A stretch of 64,000 nucleotides of DNA from Microtetraspora niveoalba (lineage in GTDB: Bacteria > Actinomycetota > Actinomycetes > Streptosporangiales > Streptosporangiaceae). A program made the translations under genes and the position numbers. Below the pieces are notes generated by a model. That model was not told where the DNA came from. It saw nothing but the letters and a program-made list of their open reading frames with translations, and did not search any database. Where the stretch lies: NCBI RefSeq assembly GCF_001570405.1, contig NZ_BBYM01000032.1, positions 1 through 64,000 on the forward strand, written 5' to 3'. Below, one piece after another: positions 17,789-24,925 of the stretch; the stretch's first letter is position 1, and the number at the start of each line of letters is the position of its first letter.

Positions 17789-18979
17789 TCAGCGGAAGGC
17801 TGCGTGGCCGGTCATCGCCTGGCCGACCACGAGAGTGTGCATCTCGACCGTGCCCTCGTAGGTCAGGACCGATTCCAGGTTGTTCATGTGCCGGATCACG
17901 GGGTACTCGAGCGAGATGCCGTTCGCCCCGAGCACGGAGCGCGCGGTACGGCAGATCTCGAGCGCTCCCCGGACGTTGCTGAGCTTGCCGATGCTGACCT
18001 GCTCCGGCCGGAGCCGGCCGGCGTCCTTGCGTCGGCCGAGGTGGAGCGCGAGGAGCAGGCCCTTGGTGTACTCGAGGTTCATCTCCACCAGCTTCTGCTG
18101 GGTCAGTTGGAAGGCCGAGATCGGCTTCCCGAACTGGACCCGCTCGTTGGCGTAGTCCAGGGCGGCTTGGAGAGACGAGCGGGCAGCGCCCAGGGCGCCC
18201 CACACGATCCCGTAGCGCGCCTCGTTGAGGCAGCTCAGCGGGCCCTTGAGGCCGCGGACGTCCGGGAAGGCGGCCGACTCCGGCAGGCGGACGCCGTCGA
18301 GGACGAGTTCGCTGGTGACCGAGGCCCGCAGCGACTGCTTGTGCTTGATCTCCGGAGCGCTGAAGCCGGGCGTGGCCGTCGGCACCACGAAGCCGCGGAT
18401 GCCGTCCTCGGTGCTCGCCCACACGACGGCCACGTCGGCGATCGTCCCGTTGGTGATCCACATCTTCCGGCCGTCGAGGACCCAGTCGCTCCCGTCCCGG
18501 CGTGCGCGGGTCCGCATACCGCCCGGGTCGGAGCCGATGTCGGGCTCGGTCAGGCCGAAGCAGCCGATCGCCTCGCCTGCCGCCATCCGAGGGAGCCACT
18601 CGCTTTTCTGCTCCTCGCTTCCCCAACGCCAGATCGCGAACATCGCCAGCGACCCCTGCACCGACACCAGCGAGCGGATGCCCGAGTCGGCGGCCTCGAG
18701 CTCCAGGCACGCCAGGCCGTACTCGGTGGCCGACATCCCGGCGCAGCCGTAGCCCTCGAGGTGCATGCCGAGGACGCCGAGGGCGCCGAGTTCCTTGGCC
18801 AGTCCGCGGACGTCGTCGATGGTCCCGCGCTCGAACCAGTCGGCGACGTGCGGCTCGATGCGCTCCGCGCACAGCCGGCGCACCGACGCGCGCACGGCCT
18901 TCTCGTCGTCGGACAGGAGGTCGTCGATGCCCACCGGGTCCAAGGGCTTGAACGGCGGCAAGGTGGTCGTAGCGCTCAT
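17789..18979 (-). CDS. Acyl-CoA dehydrogenase, glutaryl-CoA dehydrogenase type
   Basis: 396 residues from ATG 18979 (a GTG at 18982 is also possible). It follows the glutaryl-CoA dehydrogenase pattern closely: SGIRSLVSVQGSL, GCFGLTEPDIGSDPGGM, LRASVTSELVLDGV, LNEARYGIVWGALGAA and the catalytic Glu in LTYEGTVEMHTLVVG. The Arg in SGIRS matches the residue that holds the glutaryl carboxylate in known enzymes. The expected reaction is FAD-dependent oxidation and decarboxylation of glutaryl-CoA to crotonyl-CoA. It lies between the CoA-transferase and SDR genes, with gaps of 195 and 142 bases. Confidence 0.85.
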   Translation of the reverse strand: MSATTTLPPFKPLDPVGIDDLLSDDEKAVRASVRRLCAERIEPHVADWFERGTIDDVRGLAKELGALGVLGMHLEGYGCAGMSATEYGLACLELEAADSGIRSLVSVQGSLAMFAIWRWGSEEQKSEWLPRMAAGEAIGCFGLTEPDIGSDPGGMRTRARRDGSDWVLDGRKMWITNGTIADVAVVWASTEDGIRGFVVPTATPGFSAPEIKHKQSLRASVTSELVLDGVRLPESAAFPDVRGLKGPLSCLNEARYGIVWGALGAARSSLQAALDYANERVQFGKPISAFQLTQQKLVEMNLEYTKGLLLALHLGRRKDAGRLRPEQVSIGKLSNVRGALEICRTARSVLGANGISLEYPVIRHMNNLESVLTYEGTVEMHTLVVGQAMTGHAAFR

Positions 18980-19174
18980 CACTGTGTCCTACCTTTCGAG
19001 TACGGGTCTGAAGTGGTCATTCGTGAGATCGGTCGGCCCGGGGACTCTCGGTATGGCTGTCATCGTTTCGCCGCCGGATGGCTGAGGGGACTCGGGCCGC
19101 CCGGAGTCCTCGCGGCGACTCGACCGCTGATCGGGACACGCGCGCCCGACCAGCCGCCACACCGATCGCTCTTG

Positions 19175-20323
19175 TCAACTTCCTTGGGAAGTCTCCTCGG
19201 TCAGCATCCTGCGTACCTCGTCGTTGTGCTGGCCCAGTCGCGGCGGCGCCGCGTAGCCGGTCACGGGTGTGGCCGAGAAGGTGATCGGGCTGCGCACCTG
19301 CCGAGGCCGATCGGCGCCGACAGACACGGTCGGCTCCAGGCCGAGCCGCTCGGCCAGCCGGAAGCCGTCGGCGATGGTGCCGACCTTGCCGGCCGGCACC
19401 CCGACGGCCGACAGTCTCCGGACCCACGATGCGACCGTGTCCGCCGCCAGGAGGTCCTCGATCAGCTCGACGAGCTCGGCTCGGTGTGCCACCCGGTCGG
19501 CGTTCGTCGCGAACCTCCGATCGTCGGCCAGGGCGGGGACGCCCAGGACCTCGGCCAGCCTGCCGAACTGTCCGTCGTTGCCGCAGCAGATCGCCACATG
19601 ACCGTCCTTCGCCCGCAAGGTCTCGTACGGTGCGATCGAGGGGTGCCGATTGCTCATCGGCCCGGGCGCCTCCCCGGTCGTCAGGTACGCCGACGCCTGG
19701 TTCGCCAGCGATCCGAGCAGGCTCGACAGCAGGTTCACCTCGACGTGCTGTCCGCGGCCGTCGGCCTCGCGCGCGCGGAGCGCGGCGAGAATGCCGATGA
19801 CCGCGTCCCTCGAGGTGAGGACGTCGACCAGGGCGACGCCGACCTTCATCGGGTCGTCCGGATGACCGGTGATGCTCATCAGACCACCGACCGCCTGGAC
19901 GAGGAAGTCGTAGCCGGCCAGCTCCGCACCGCCGCGACTGCCGAACCCGGTCACCGACGCGTAGACGACGCCGGGGTTGCGCGCGGCGACGGCGTCGTAC
20001 CCGAGGCCGTGGCGGGCCAGCGAGCCGGCCCGGAAGTTCTCGATGAGGACGTCGCAGCGGGCGGCGAGCTCCTGCGCGAGCTCGAGGTCGCCGGGATCGG
20101 CGAGGTCGAGCTCGACCGACTTCTTCGAGCGGTTCGCGCACTCGAAGTACGAGCTCGCGCTCCCCGTCCACGGCGGACCCCACTGCCGGGTGTCATCGCC
20201 CACGCCGGGGCGTTCCACCTTGATGACCTCGGCACCGAGGTCGGCGAGCGTCGCGGCGGCGAGCGGGCCGGCGAGCACCCGGCTGAAGTCCGCCACCAGG
20301 ACGCCGTCGAGAGGGCGGGTCAC
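19175..20323 (-). CDS. Class III (CaiB/BaiF) CoA-transferase
   Basis: 382 residues from a GTG in a GTGA overlap with the aldehyde dehydrogenase gene. Family motifs include DFSRVLAGPLAAATLADLGAEVIKVERP, NRSKKSVELDL, LIENFRAGSLARHGLGYD and the catalytic Asp in GYDFLVQAVGGLMSITG. These enzymes move CoA between acids. Because a glutaryl-CoA dehydrogenase-like gene follows, the proposed acceptor is glutarate, with succinyl-CoA as a possible donor; this resembles human SUGCT. The substrate is inference. Confidence 0.85.
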   Translation of the reverse strand: MTRPLDGVLVADFSRVLAGPLAAATLADLGAEVIKVERPGVGDDTRQWGPPWTGSASSYFECANRSKKSVELDLADPGDLELAQELAARCDVLIENFRAGSLARHGLGYDAVAARNPGVVYASVTGFGSRGGAELAGYDFLVQAVGGLMSITGHPDDPMKVGVALVDVLTSRDAVIGILAALRAREADGRGQHVEVNLLSSLLGSLANQASAYLTTGEAPGPMSNRHPSIAPYETLRAKDGHVAICCGNDGQFGRLAEVLGVPALADDRRFATNADRVAHRAELVELIEDLLAADTVASWVRRLSAVGVPAGKVGTIADGFRLAERLGLEPTVSVGADRPRQVRSPITFSATPVTGYAAPPRLGQHNDEVRRMLTEETSQGS

Positions 20324-21819
20324 GGCGTGCTCGTGGCCGCGAGCCGGCCGTTCACGCGCCGCGGCAGGCGCCAGGGGTTGGCCGCCCGCGCCTCGGGCGG
20401 GAGCCAGTCGTCGCGCACGGACTGGTAGGCCACCGGTCGGACGAACCGGGCCAGGCCATGCGCACCCACCGAGGTCGCCGACGGCACCGACGTCGACGGC
20501 CAGGGGCCCCCGTGCTGCTGCGCCCAGGTGAAGGCGACGCCGGTGGGCCACTCGTTCACCGTGACCCGCCCCGCCTTGCCGCTCAGCTGCGCCACCAGTC
20601 CCGGCGCCTGCTCGTCAGCCCCGGTGCCGACGAAGACGCCGGCCGCCAGCGAGGACTGGAGTCGCTCGATGACCTCCGCGAGCTGCCGGTCGTCGTCGTA
20701 CTCGCACACGAGGACGACGGCGCCGAAGCACTCCTCGAGCAGGCGGCTGCCGTGTCTCAGGGCGGTGATGTCGGCGCGCAGGACGGCGGCCGGCGCGGCC
20801 CACCCCGCGCCGGAGGACGGGATCTCCGCGACGAGCTCGGCTCCCGCCTCGACCATCGCCCCGAGTCCGGCGACCACGGCGTCCGCGATGCCTCGGGTCA
20901 ACATCACCGGGGTGGGGGCAGACGCTCGCAGCGCGGTGGCGACGGCGTCCGCGGCCCCCGACCCGGCCGGCGCGAGCAGCAGGCCGGGCTTGGTGCAGAA
21001 CTGGCCGTGGCCGAGCGTGAAGGAGCCGACGAAGCCGCGAGCGACCGCATCGACATCGGCGGCTCCGGCGCGGGTGAGGACGACCGGGTTGACCGTCCCC
21101 ATCTCGGCGTACACCGGGATCACGACCTCGCGCTCGTTGGCGATGCGCCAGAGAGCCAGGCCACCGGCTTGCGAGCCGGTGAAGGCCACGGCCGCGATCT
21201 CCGGGGCGCGTACCAGGTCGACGCCGACCTGATGACCGTTGACCACCGCGAAGGCGCCGGGCGGCGCGCCCTGCGCGGCGAGCGCCTCCTGGGCGATCTC
21301 CGCCTGCCGCATGGTCAGGCCGACGTGGGCGGGATGCGCCTTGACCACGACCGGACAGCCCGCGGCGAGCGCCGCTGCGGTGTCGTTGCCCAGCACGCTG
21401 AAGGCGAACGGAAAGTTGCCGGCGCCGAAGACCGCCACCGGCCCCATGGGGCGGTTGACCCGGACGAGGCCGGGGGTGGTGGGCGTGGGGTCGTCGATCG
21501 TGACCTCGAGGTAGGAGCCCTCGGCCGCGACGTCGCCGTAGAAGCGGAGCTGGCCTGCCGTCCTGGTGACCTCGCCGGTGAGCCGCTCGAGCCCCAGCGC
21601 GGTCTCGCGGTCGGCGAGCGTGGCCAGCTCGTCGCGGTGGAGCTCCAGGGCGTCCGCCATCGCGTGCAGCCAGCGACGGCGCTCGGCGGGGCTGGTCGCC
21701 GCCAGCGACGGCGCGGCGGCGTCCGCGCTCGCCAGCACCGAGGCGAGCAGCTCGGGGCCGGTCTCTGCGACGGTGGCGACCACACCGCCCGTCCGGGGAT
21801 CGAAGGAGGTGACGGTCAT
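20320..21819 (-). CDS. Aldehyde dehydrogenase, 2,5-dioxovalerate dehydrogenase-like
   Basis: 499 residues from ATG 21819, overlapping gabT in an ATGA junction. Motifs are the Rossmann segment GPVAVFGAGNFPFAF, VVKAHPAH, FTGSQAGG, Glu239 in YAEMGTVNPVV and the catalytic Cys275 in GHGQFCTKPGLL. This pattern matches NADP-dependent ketoglutarate-semialdehyde (2,5-dioxovalerate) dehydrogenases. Directly downstream of a GABA-type aminotransferase, it probably oxidises the semialdehyde product, such as glutarate or succinate semialdehyde, to the diacid. Confidence 0.88.
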   Translation of the reverse strand: MTVTSFDPRTGGVVATVAETGPELLASVLASADAAAPSLAATSPAERRRWLHAMADALELHRDELATLADRETALGLERLTGEVTRTAGQLRFYGDVAAEGSYLEVTIDDPTPTTPGLVRVNRPMGPVAVFGAGNFPFAFSVLGNDTAAALAAGCPVVVKAHPAHVGLTMRQAEIAQEALAAQGAPPGAFAVVNGHQVGVDLVRAPEIAAVAFTGSQAGGLALWRIANEREVVIPVYAEMGTVNPVVLTRAGAADVDAVARGFVGSFTLGHGQFCTKPGLLLAPAGSGAADAVATALRASAPTPVMLTRGIADAVVAGLGAMVEAGAELVAEIPSSGAGWAAPAAVLRADITALRHGSRLLEECFGAVVLVCEYDDDRQLAEVIERLQSSLAAGVFVGTGADEQAPGLVAQLSGKAGRVTVNEWPTGVAFTWAQQHGGPWPSTSVPSATSVGAHGLARFVRPVAYQSVRDDWLPPEARAANPWRLPRRVNGRLAATSTP

Positions 21820-23150
21820 CGGATGCTCCTCACGGCCTCCACGAGGACGTCCACGCCCTCGTCCAGCAGTTCCATGGGGATGACCAGTGGTGGCAGTAGC
21901 CGGATGACGTTCCCGAACGTGCCGCACTGGAGGGTGAGGACGCCCGCCTCGTGACAGCGTGCGACCACGGCTCGGGCGACGTCGGGCGCGGGCCGTCTGG
22001 TGCCGGGCCTGACGAACTCGAGCGCAAGCATGGCGCCGCGTCCACGGACCTCACCGACGACGGAGTCGGGACCGACGAGCGCCGCCAGCCGCGGCAACAC
22101 GCGCCGCTCGATCTCCCGGGCCCGGTCGACCAGCCCCTCGCTCTCGATGGCCTCGATGGCGCCCAGGGCGGCGGCGCAGGCGACCGGGTTGCCGGCGTAG
22201 GTACCGCCGAGACCGCCGGCGGGCACGGCGTCCATGAGGTCGGCCCGTCCGGTCACGGCGGCCAGCGGCAGACCACCTCCGAGCGCCTTCGCCGTGGTGA
22301 TGAGATCGGGGACGACGCCCTCGTGCTCGCAGGCGAACATCGCGCCGGTGCGCGCCAGACCGGTCTGGATCTCGTCGGCGACGAAGACGATGCCGTGCTC
22401 GTTCGCGAACTCCTGGACGCCCTTCAGATAGCCCGGGGGCGGCACGATGAATCCGCCCTCACCCTGGATCGGCTCGGCGACGATCGCCGCGACGTTGTTC
22501 GCGCCGATCTGCGTCGTCACGATCTCTCTGAGGGCCTCGAGACCCTCTGCCGCCGCATTCTCGGGCCCGGACGGCCAGCGATACGGGTAGGGAGACGGCG
22601 CCCGGTAGATCTCGGGTGCGAACGGGCCGAAGCCCTGCTTGTAGGGCACGTTCTTCGCGGTCATCGACATCGTGAGCAGGGTGCGCCCGTGGTAGGCGTG
22701 GCCCAGGACGACGACCGCCGGGCGCCCGGTAGCCGTCCGGGCGATCTTGATCGCGTTCTCGACGGCCTCGGCGCCCGTGCTGAACAACGCCGTCTTCTTG
22801 GCGTGGTCGCCCGGCGTCAGGCGGTTGAGCGCCGCCGCGACATCGACGAATCCGTCGTACTCGGTGACGAGGAAACACGTGTGGGTGAAGCGCTCCGCCT
22901 GCTCGGTGAGCCGCCGCACCACCGCGGGGTGGGACGCGCCGACGCTGGTGACCGCGATGCCGGAGGCGAGGTCGATGATGTGGTTGCCGTCGACGTCGAC
23001 GAGGACTCCCCCTCCCGCGCGGTCGATGAAGACGGGCATCGTCGTACCGAGGCCGTCTGCGATCTCGGCCCGTCGCCGCTCGTGGAGCTTGACGGACTTC
23101 GGTCCCGGTATCACCGTCGTGACGATGCGACGCTGTTCGGGTATGGACAT
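21816..23150 (-). CDS. gabT: 4-aminobutyrate aminotransferase family (class III, PLP)
   Basis: 444 residues, ATG preceded by GGAGG at 6-base spacing. PLP-binding motifs are FSTGAEAVENAIKIAR, HAYHGRTLLTMSMT, EPIQGEGGF, VADEIQTGLARTG and the Schiff-base Lys288 in TTAKALGGGLP. GabT enzymes convert 4-aminobutyrate, and often 5-aminovalerate, to the semialdehyde using 2-oxoglutarate. It is the first gene of the catabolic operon, with a candidate operator upstream, and overlaps the aldehyde dehydrogenase gene. Confidence 0.92.
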   Translation of the reverse strand: MSIPEQRRIVTTVIPGPKSVKLHERRRAEIADGLGTTMPVFIDRAGGGVLVDVDGNHIIDLASGIAVTSVGASHPAVVRRLTEQAERFTHTCFLVTEYDGFVDVAAALNRLTPGDHAKKTALFSTGAEAVENAIKIARTATGRPAVVVLGHAYHGRTLLTMSMTAKNVPYKQGFGPFAPEIYRAPSPYPYRWPSGPENAAAEGLEALREIVTTQIGANNVAAIVAEPIQGEGGFIVPPPGYLKGVQEFANEHGIVFVADEIQTGLARTGAMFACEHEGVVPDLITTAKALGGGLPLAAVTGRADLMDAVPAGGLGGTYAGNPVACAAALGAIEAIESEGLVDRAREIERRVLPRLAALVGPDSVVGEVRGRGAMLALEFVRPGTRRPAPDVARAVVARCHEAGVLTLQCGTFGNVIRLLPPLVIPMELLDEGVDVLVEAVRSIR

Positions 23151-23456
23151 GACTTACCTCCGCCAGATGTGCTTGAGGCAAGGTAGGGAAGCTCGGTCTA
23201 CTGGTCCATGGATGATTCCGACCAATTCCCGGCGCTCTTCGTCGGAATGACCAACGCCGGCAGGCCTTCTACGGCCGCCTCGACAACGCCACCCACTTCA
23301 CCGCCGTCATGGTGAATCCCGGCCAGTGTTCCTCGCGCCGCGTTTCCGTGCGCAGGACGACCCGCGTTCTCGACGCCGACGCGGGCCGGGTCGGCACCGG
23401 CGCCCGCGACCGCTGCGGAGGTCGGGGAGGGCGTCCAGGATTCGTCGCCGCTGCCG
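23151..23456. other. Upstream region of the catabolic operon
   Basis: About 306 bases without a recognisable gene. The part next to gabT holds the ribosome-binding site and the inverted repeat at 23203-23248. The rest, 23260-23456, has short open frames on both strands with no recognised protein. Confidence 0.5.
23203..23248. promoter_or_regulatory. Candidate operator upstream of gabT
   Basis: Inverted arms ATTCCGAC (23215-23222) and GTCGGAAT (23241-23248) are separated by 18 bases. GGTCCATGGA (23203-23212) adjoins and matches GGTCCACGGA at 10115-10124, upstream of the importer genes. The site lies 53 bases or more before the gabT start. It is a plausible PucR target, but this is inference. 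Confidence 0.5.
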
Positions 23457-24371
23457 TCAGCGGCACTCCATGTCGCCCGCGACCTTGGTCAGGACGGCGC
23501 GTTTGATCGCCGCGTACTCGGCGTCGGAATCTGCGGCGAATACGTGCACGAACCTTGCGGCGCCGCCGTCGCCGCACACCAGGCGTGTCGCGGCGTCACC
23601 GTCGTAGCGGAGGTCCTCGCGCATCAGATCCAGGGGCTTGCCGGGCGATACCCGCACCGTGGCTCGAACGCCGTCCGGCGAGAGAGCGTTCAGAATCGCC
23701 TCATCGTGCAGGACGACAGCCGAGAACAAACCAAGGCCGTGCTCGTCGTCGCCTTCGCGGAGGGCTGTGCACCTGGCGACAGGGCCCGCGCCGAAGGCGC
23801 CGAGCTGTGCCAGATCGCTGTTCTTCTTCCGTACGGTCGCGGGCAGCTCCACACCGCAGGGTGATTCGCCCGGGGCGAGGTGTACGGCCTCCATCCCGGA
23901 CCAGTCGAAGGTTCCGGGGTCGGGGAACGGCTCGCCGCCACACCTGACGATCTTCGCGTTGCCGACGGCGAGCAGGATCTTCGCGGCGGAATCCGCCGCG
24001 CCGCGCCGCTCCGACGCCGCGCCGGGGAGGTTGACGTTCACGAGTTCGTTCCCACAGGGGGGCAGGTAGAGCCAGCCGTCGATGCGGTCGCCGCTGGGCC
24101 TGATCATCCCCGGCAGGCCGTGGCCCAGCGGGACGATGCCGAGCCTCCACCACAGATGTGCCTTGAGCGGCGTCTTCATCACGGTGGCGGTCAGCCGCCA
24201 GTCGCCCGCCGTGACGGTGCACTCCGCGTCACCCCATTGGTCCTCACCCTCGGCGACCTCCCAGGACGTGTCGCCGGGTGGTGGGCCTGTATCGAAGCCG
24301 GTCAGAGCCATTCGCCGGTCGCGACCCGGCGCGGCCCGGAACCCGAGCGCGCCGTCCCCCACCACCGACAC
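23457..24371 (-). CDS. Hypothetical protein
   Basis: 304 residues from a GTG; an internal ATG at 24311 is another possible start. It is a soluble, slightly acidic protein with no recognised motif (DWRLTATVMKTPLKAHLWWRLG, WLYLPPCGNELVNVNLPG). The family appears to have a longer N-terminus in actinomycetes, so this copy may be cut short, but I cannot verify that. It stands alone between the catabolic operon and a region of gene remnants. Confidence 0.55.
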   Translation of the reverse strand: MSVVGDGALGFRAAPGRDRRMALTGFDTGPPPGDTSWEVAEGEDQWGDAECTVTAGDWRLTATVMKTPLKAHLWWRLGIVPLGHGLPGMIRPSGDRIDGWLYLPPCGNELVNVNLPGAASERRGAADSAAKILLAVGNAKIVRCGGEPFPDPGTFDWSGMEAVHLAPGESPCGVELPATVRKKNSDLAQLGAFGAGPVARCTALREGDDEHGLGLFSAVVLHDEAILNALSPDGVRATVRVSPGKPLDLMREDLRYDGDAATRLVCGDGGAARFVHVFAADSDAEYAAIKRAVLTKVAGDMECR

Positions 24372-24468
24372 CGCTCACCCACAACGGGCGGGAACGTGCG
24401 CTTCTCGCGGCCCACGGGGCCGCCGTACGAGCACGGGGAGCCGGGAATCCGGCCCGGTGACGCCGGTC

Positions 24469-24603
24469 CTAGGAGTTGCTCCACGACCGTGTCGACAGAA
24501 CCAGGCGGTAGCCGTCGGGGTCCTGGAGTGTGACGCCCCACTCGTCCCAGTACGGGTTGTGCGCCGCGACCCGGGTGCACGTCTGCGTGGTCAGGTTCCA
24601 AGG
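24469..24603 (-). pseudogene. C-terminal remnant of a VOC/glyoxalase-like protein
   Basis: The minus strand reads PWNLTTQ..., then HNPYWDEWGVTLQDPDGYRL and VLSTRSWSNS followed by a TAG stop. This is the usual end of VOC-superfamily (glyoxalase/bleomycin-resistance) proteins. No start or upstream part of the domain is present, so it is a fragment. Confidence 0.6.
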
Positions 24604-24708
24604 GTGTCCACATGTGGACCGGCAGGTGTCTGTCCGCCCCTCCCGATCTCGTCATCACTGTGCCAGGCACTACCGCGGCCTGGACGATGACGAGATGAGG
24701 AGTACGAG

Positions 24709-24774
24709 GTGGGCACGATCAGCGTTTTCGTGAGCGTCTGTGTGGACGGCGTCATGCAGGGGCCCGGCCGGGCG
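24709..24774 (+). pseudogene. N-terminal remnant of a dihydrofolate reductase-family protein
   Basis: A GTG start with GAGGAG six bases upstream encodes MGTISVFVSVCVDGVMQGPG, which resembles the start of RibD-C/dihydrofolate reductase-family proteins. After about residue 22 the similarity ends. A second piece that looks like the same family occurs at 30474-30548. Confidence 0.55.
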
Positions 24775-24925
24775 CTGGTGGTGTCGGCGGTGGCCACGGA
24801 GACGGGCGGCGGCGACGAGGCGAAGTTCCTGCCGGCGGTGCGGGGCATCGCCCGCCTGGAGCACGGAGCGTATGGGCCGCTCGTCGGGTTCGACGACGCG
24901 CTCGTCCTCCGCCGGCCTTGGCTCC

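Larger units (their letters stand above)
24372..24925. other. Region of gene remnants
   Basis: No intact gene. It holds a C-terminal fragment of a VOC-family protein (24469-24603, minus) and an N-terminal fragment like dihydrofolate reductase-family proteins (24709-24774, plus). The frame after the second fragment stays open to about 25005 but no longer resembles that family. The remainder is unrecognised. Confidence 0.55.
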
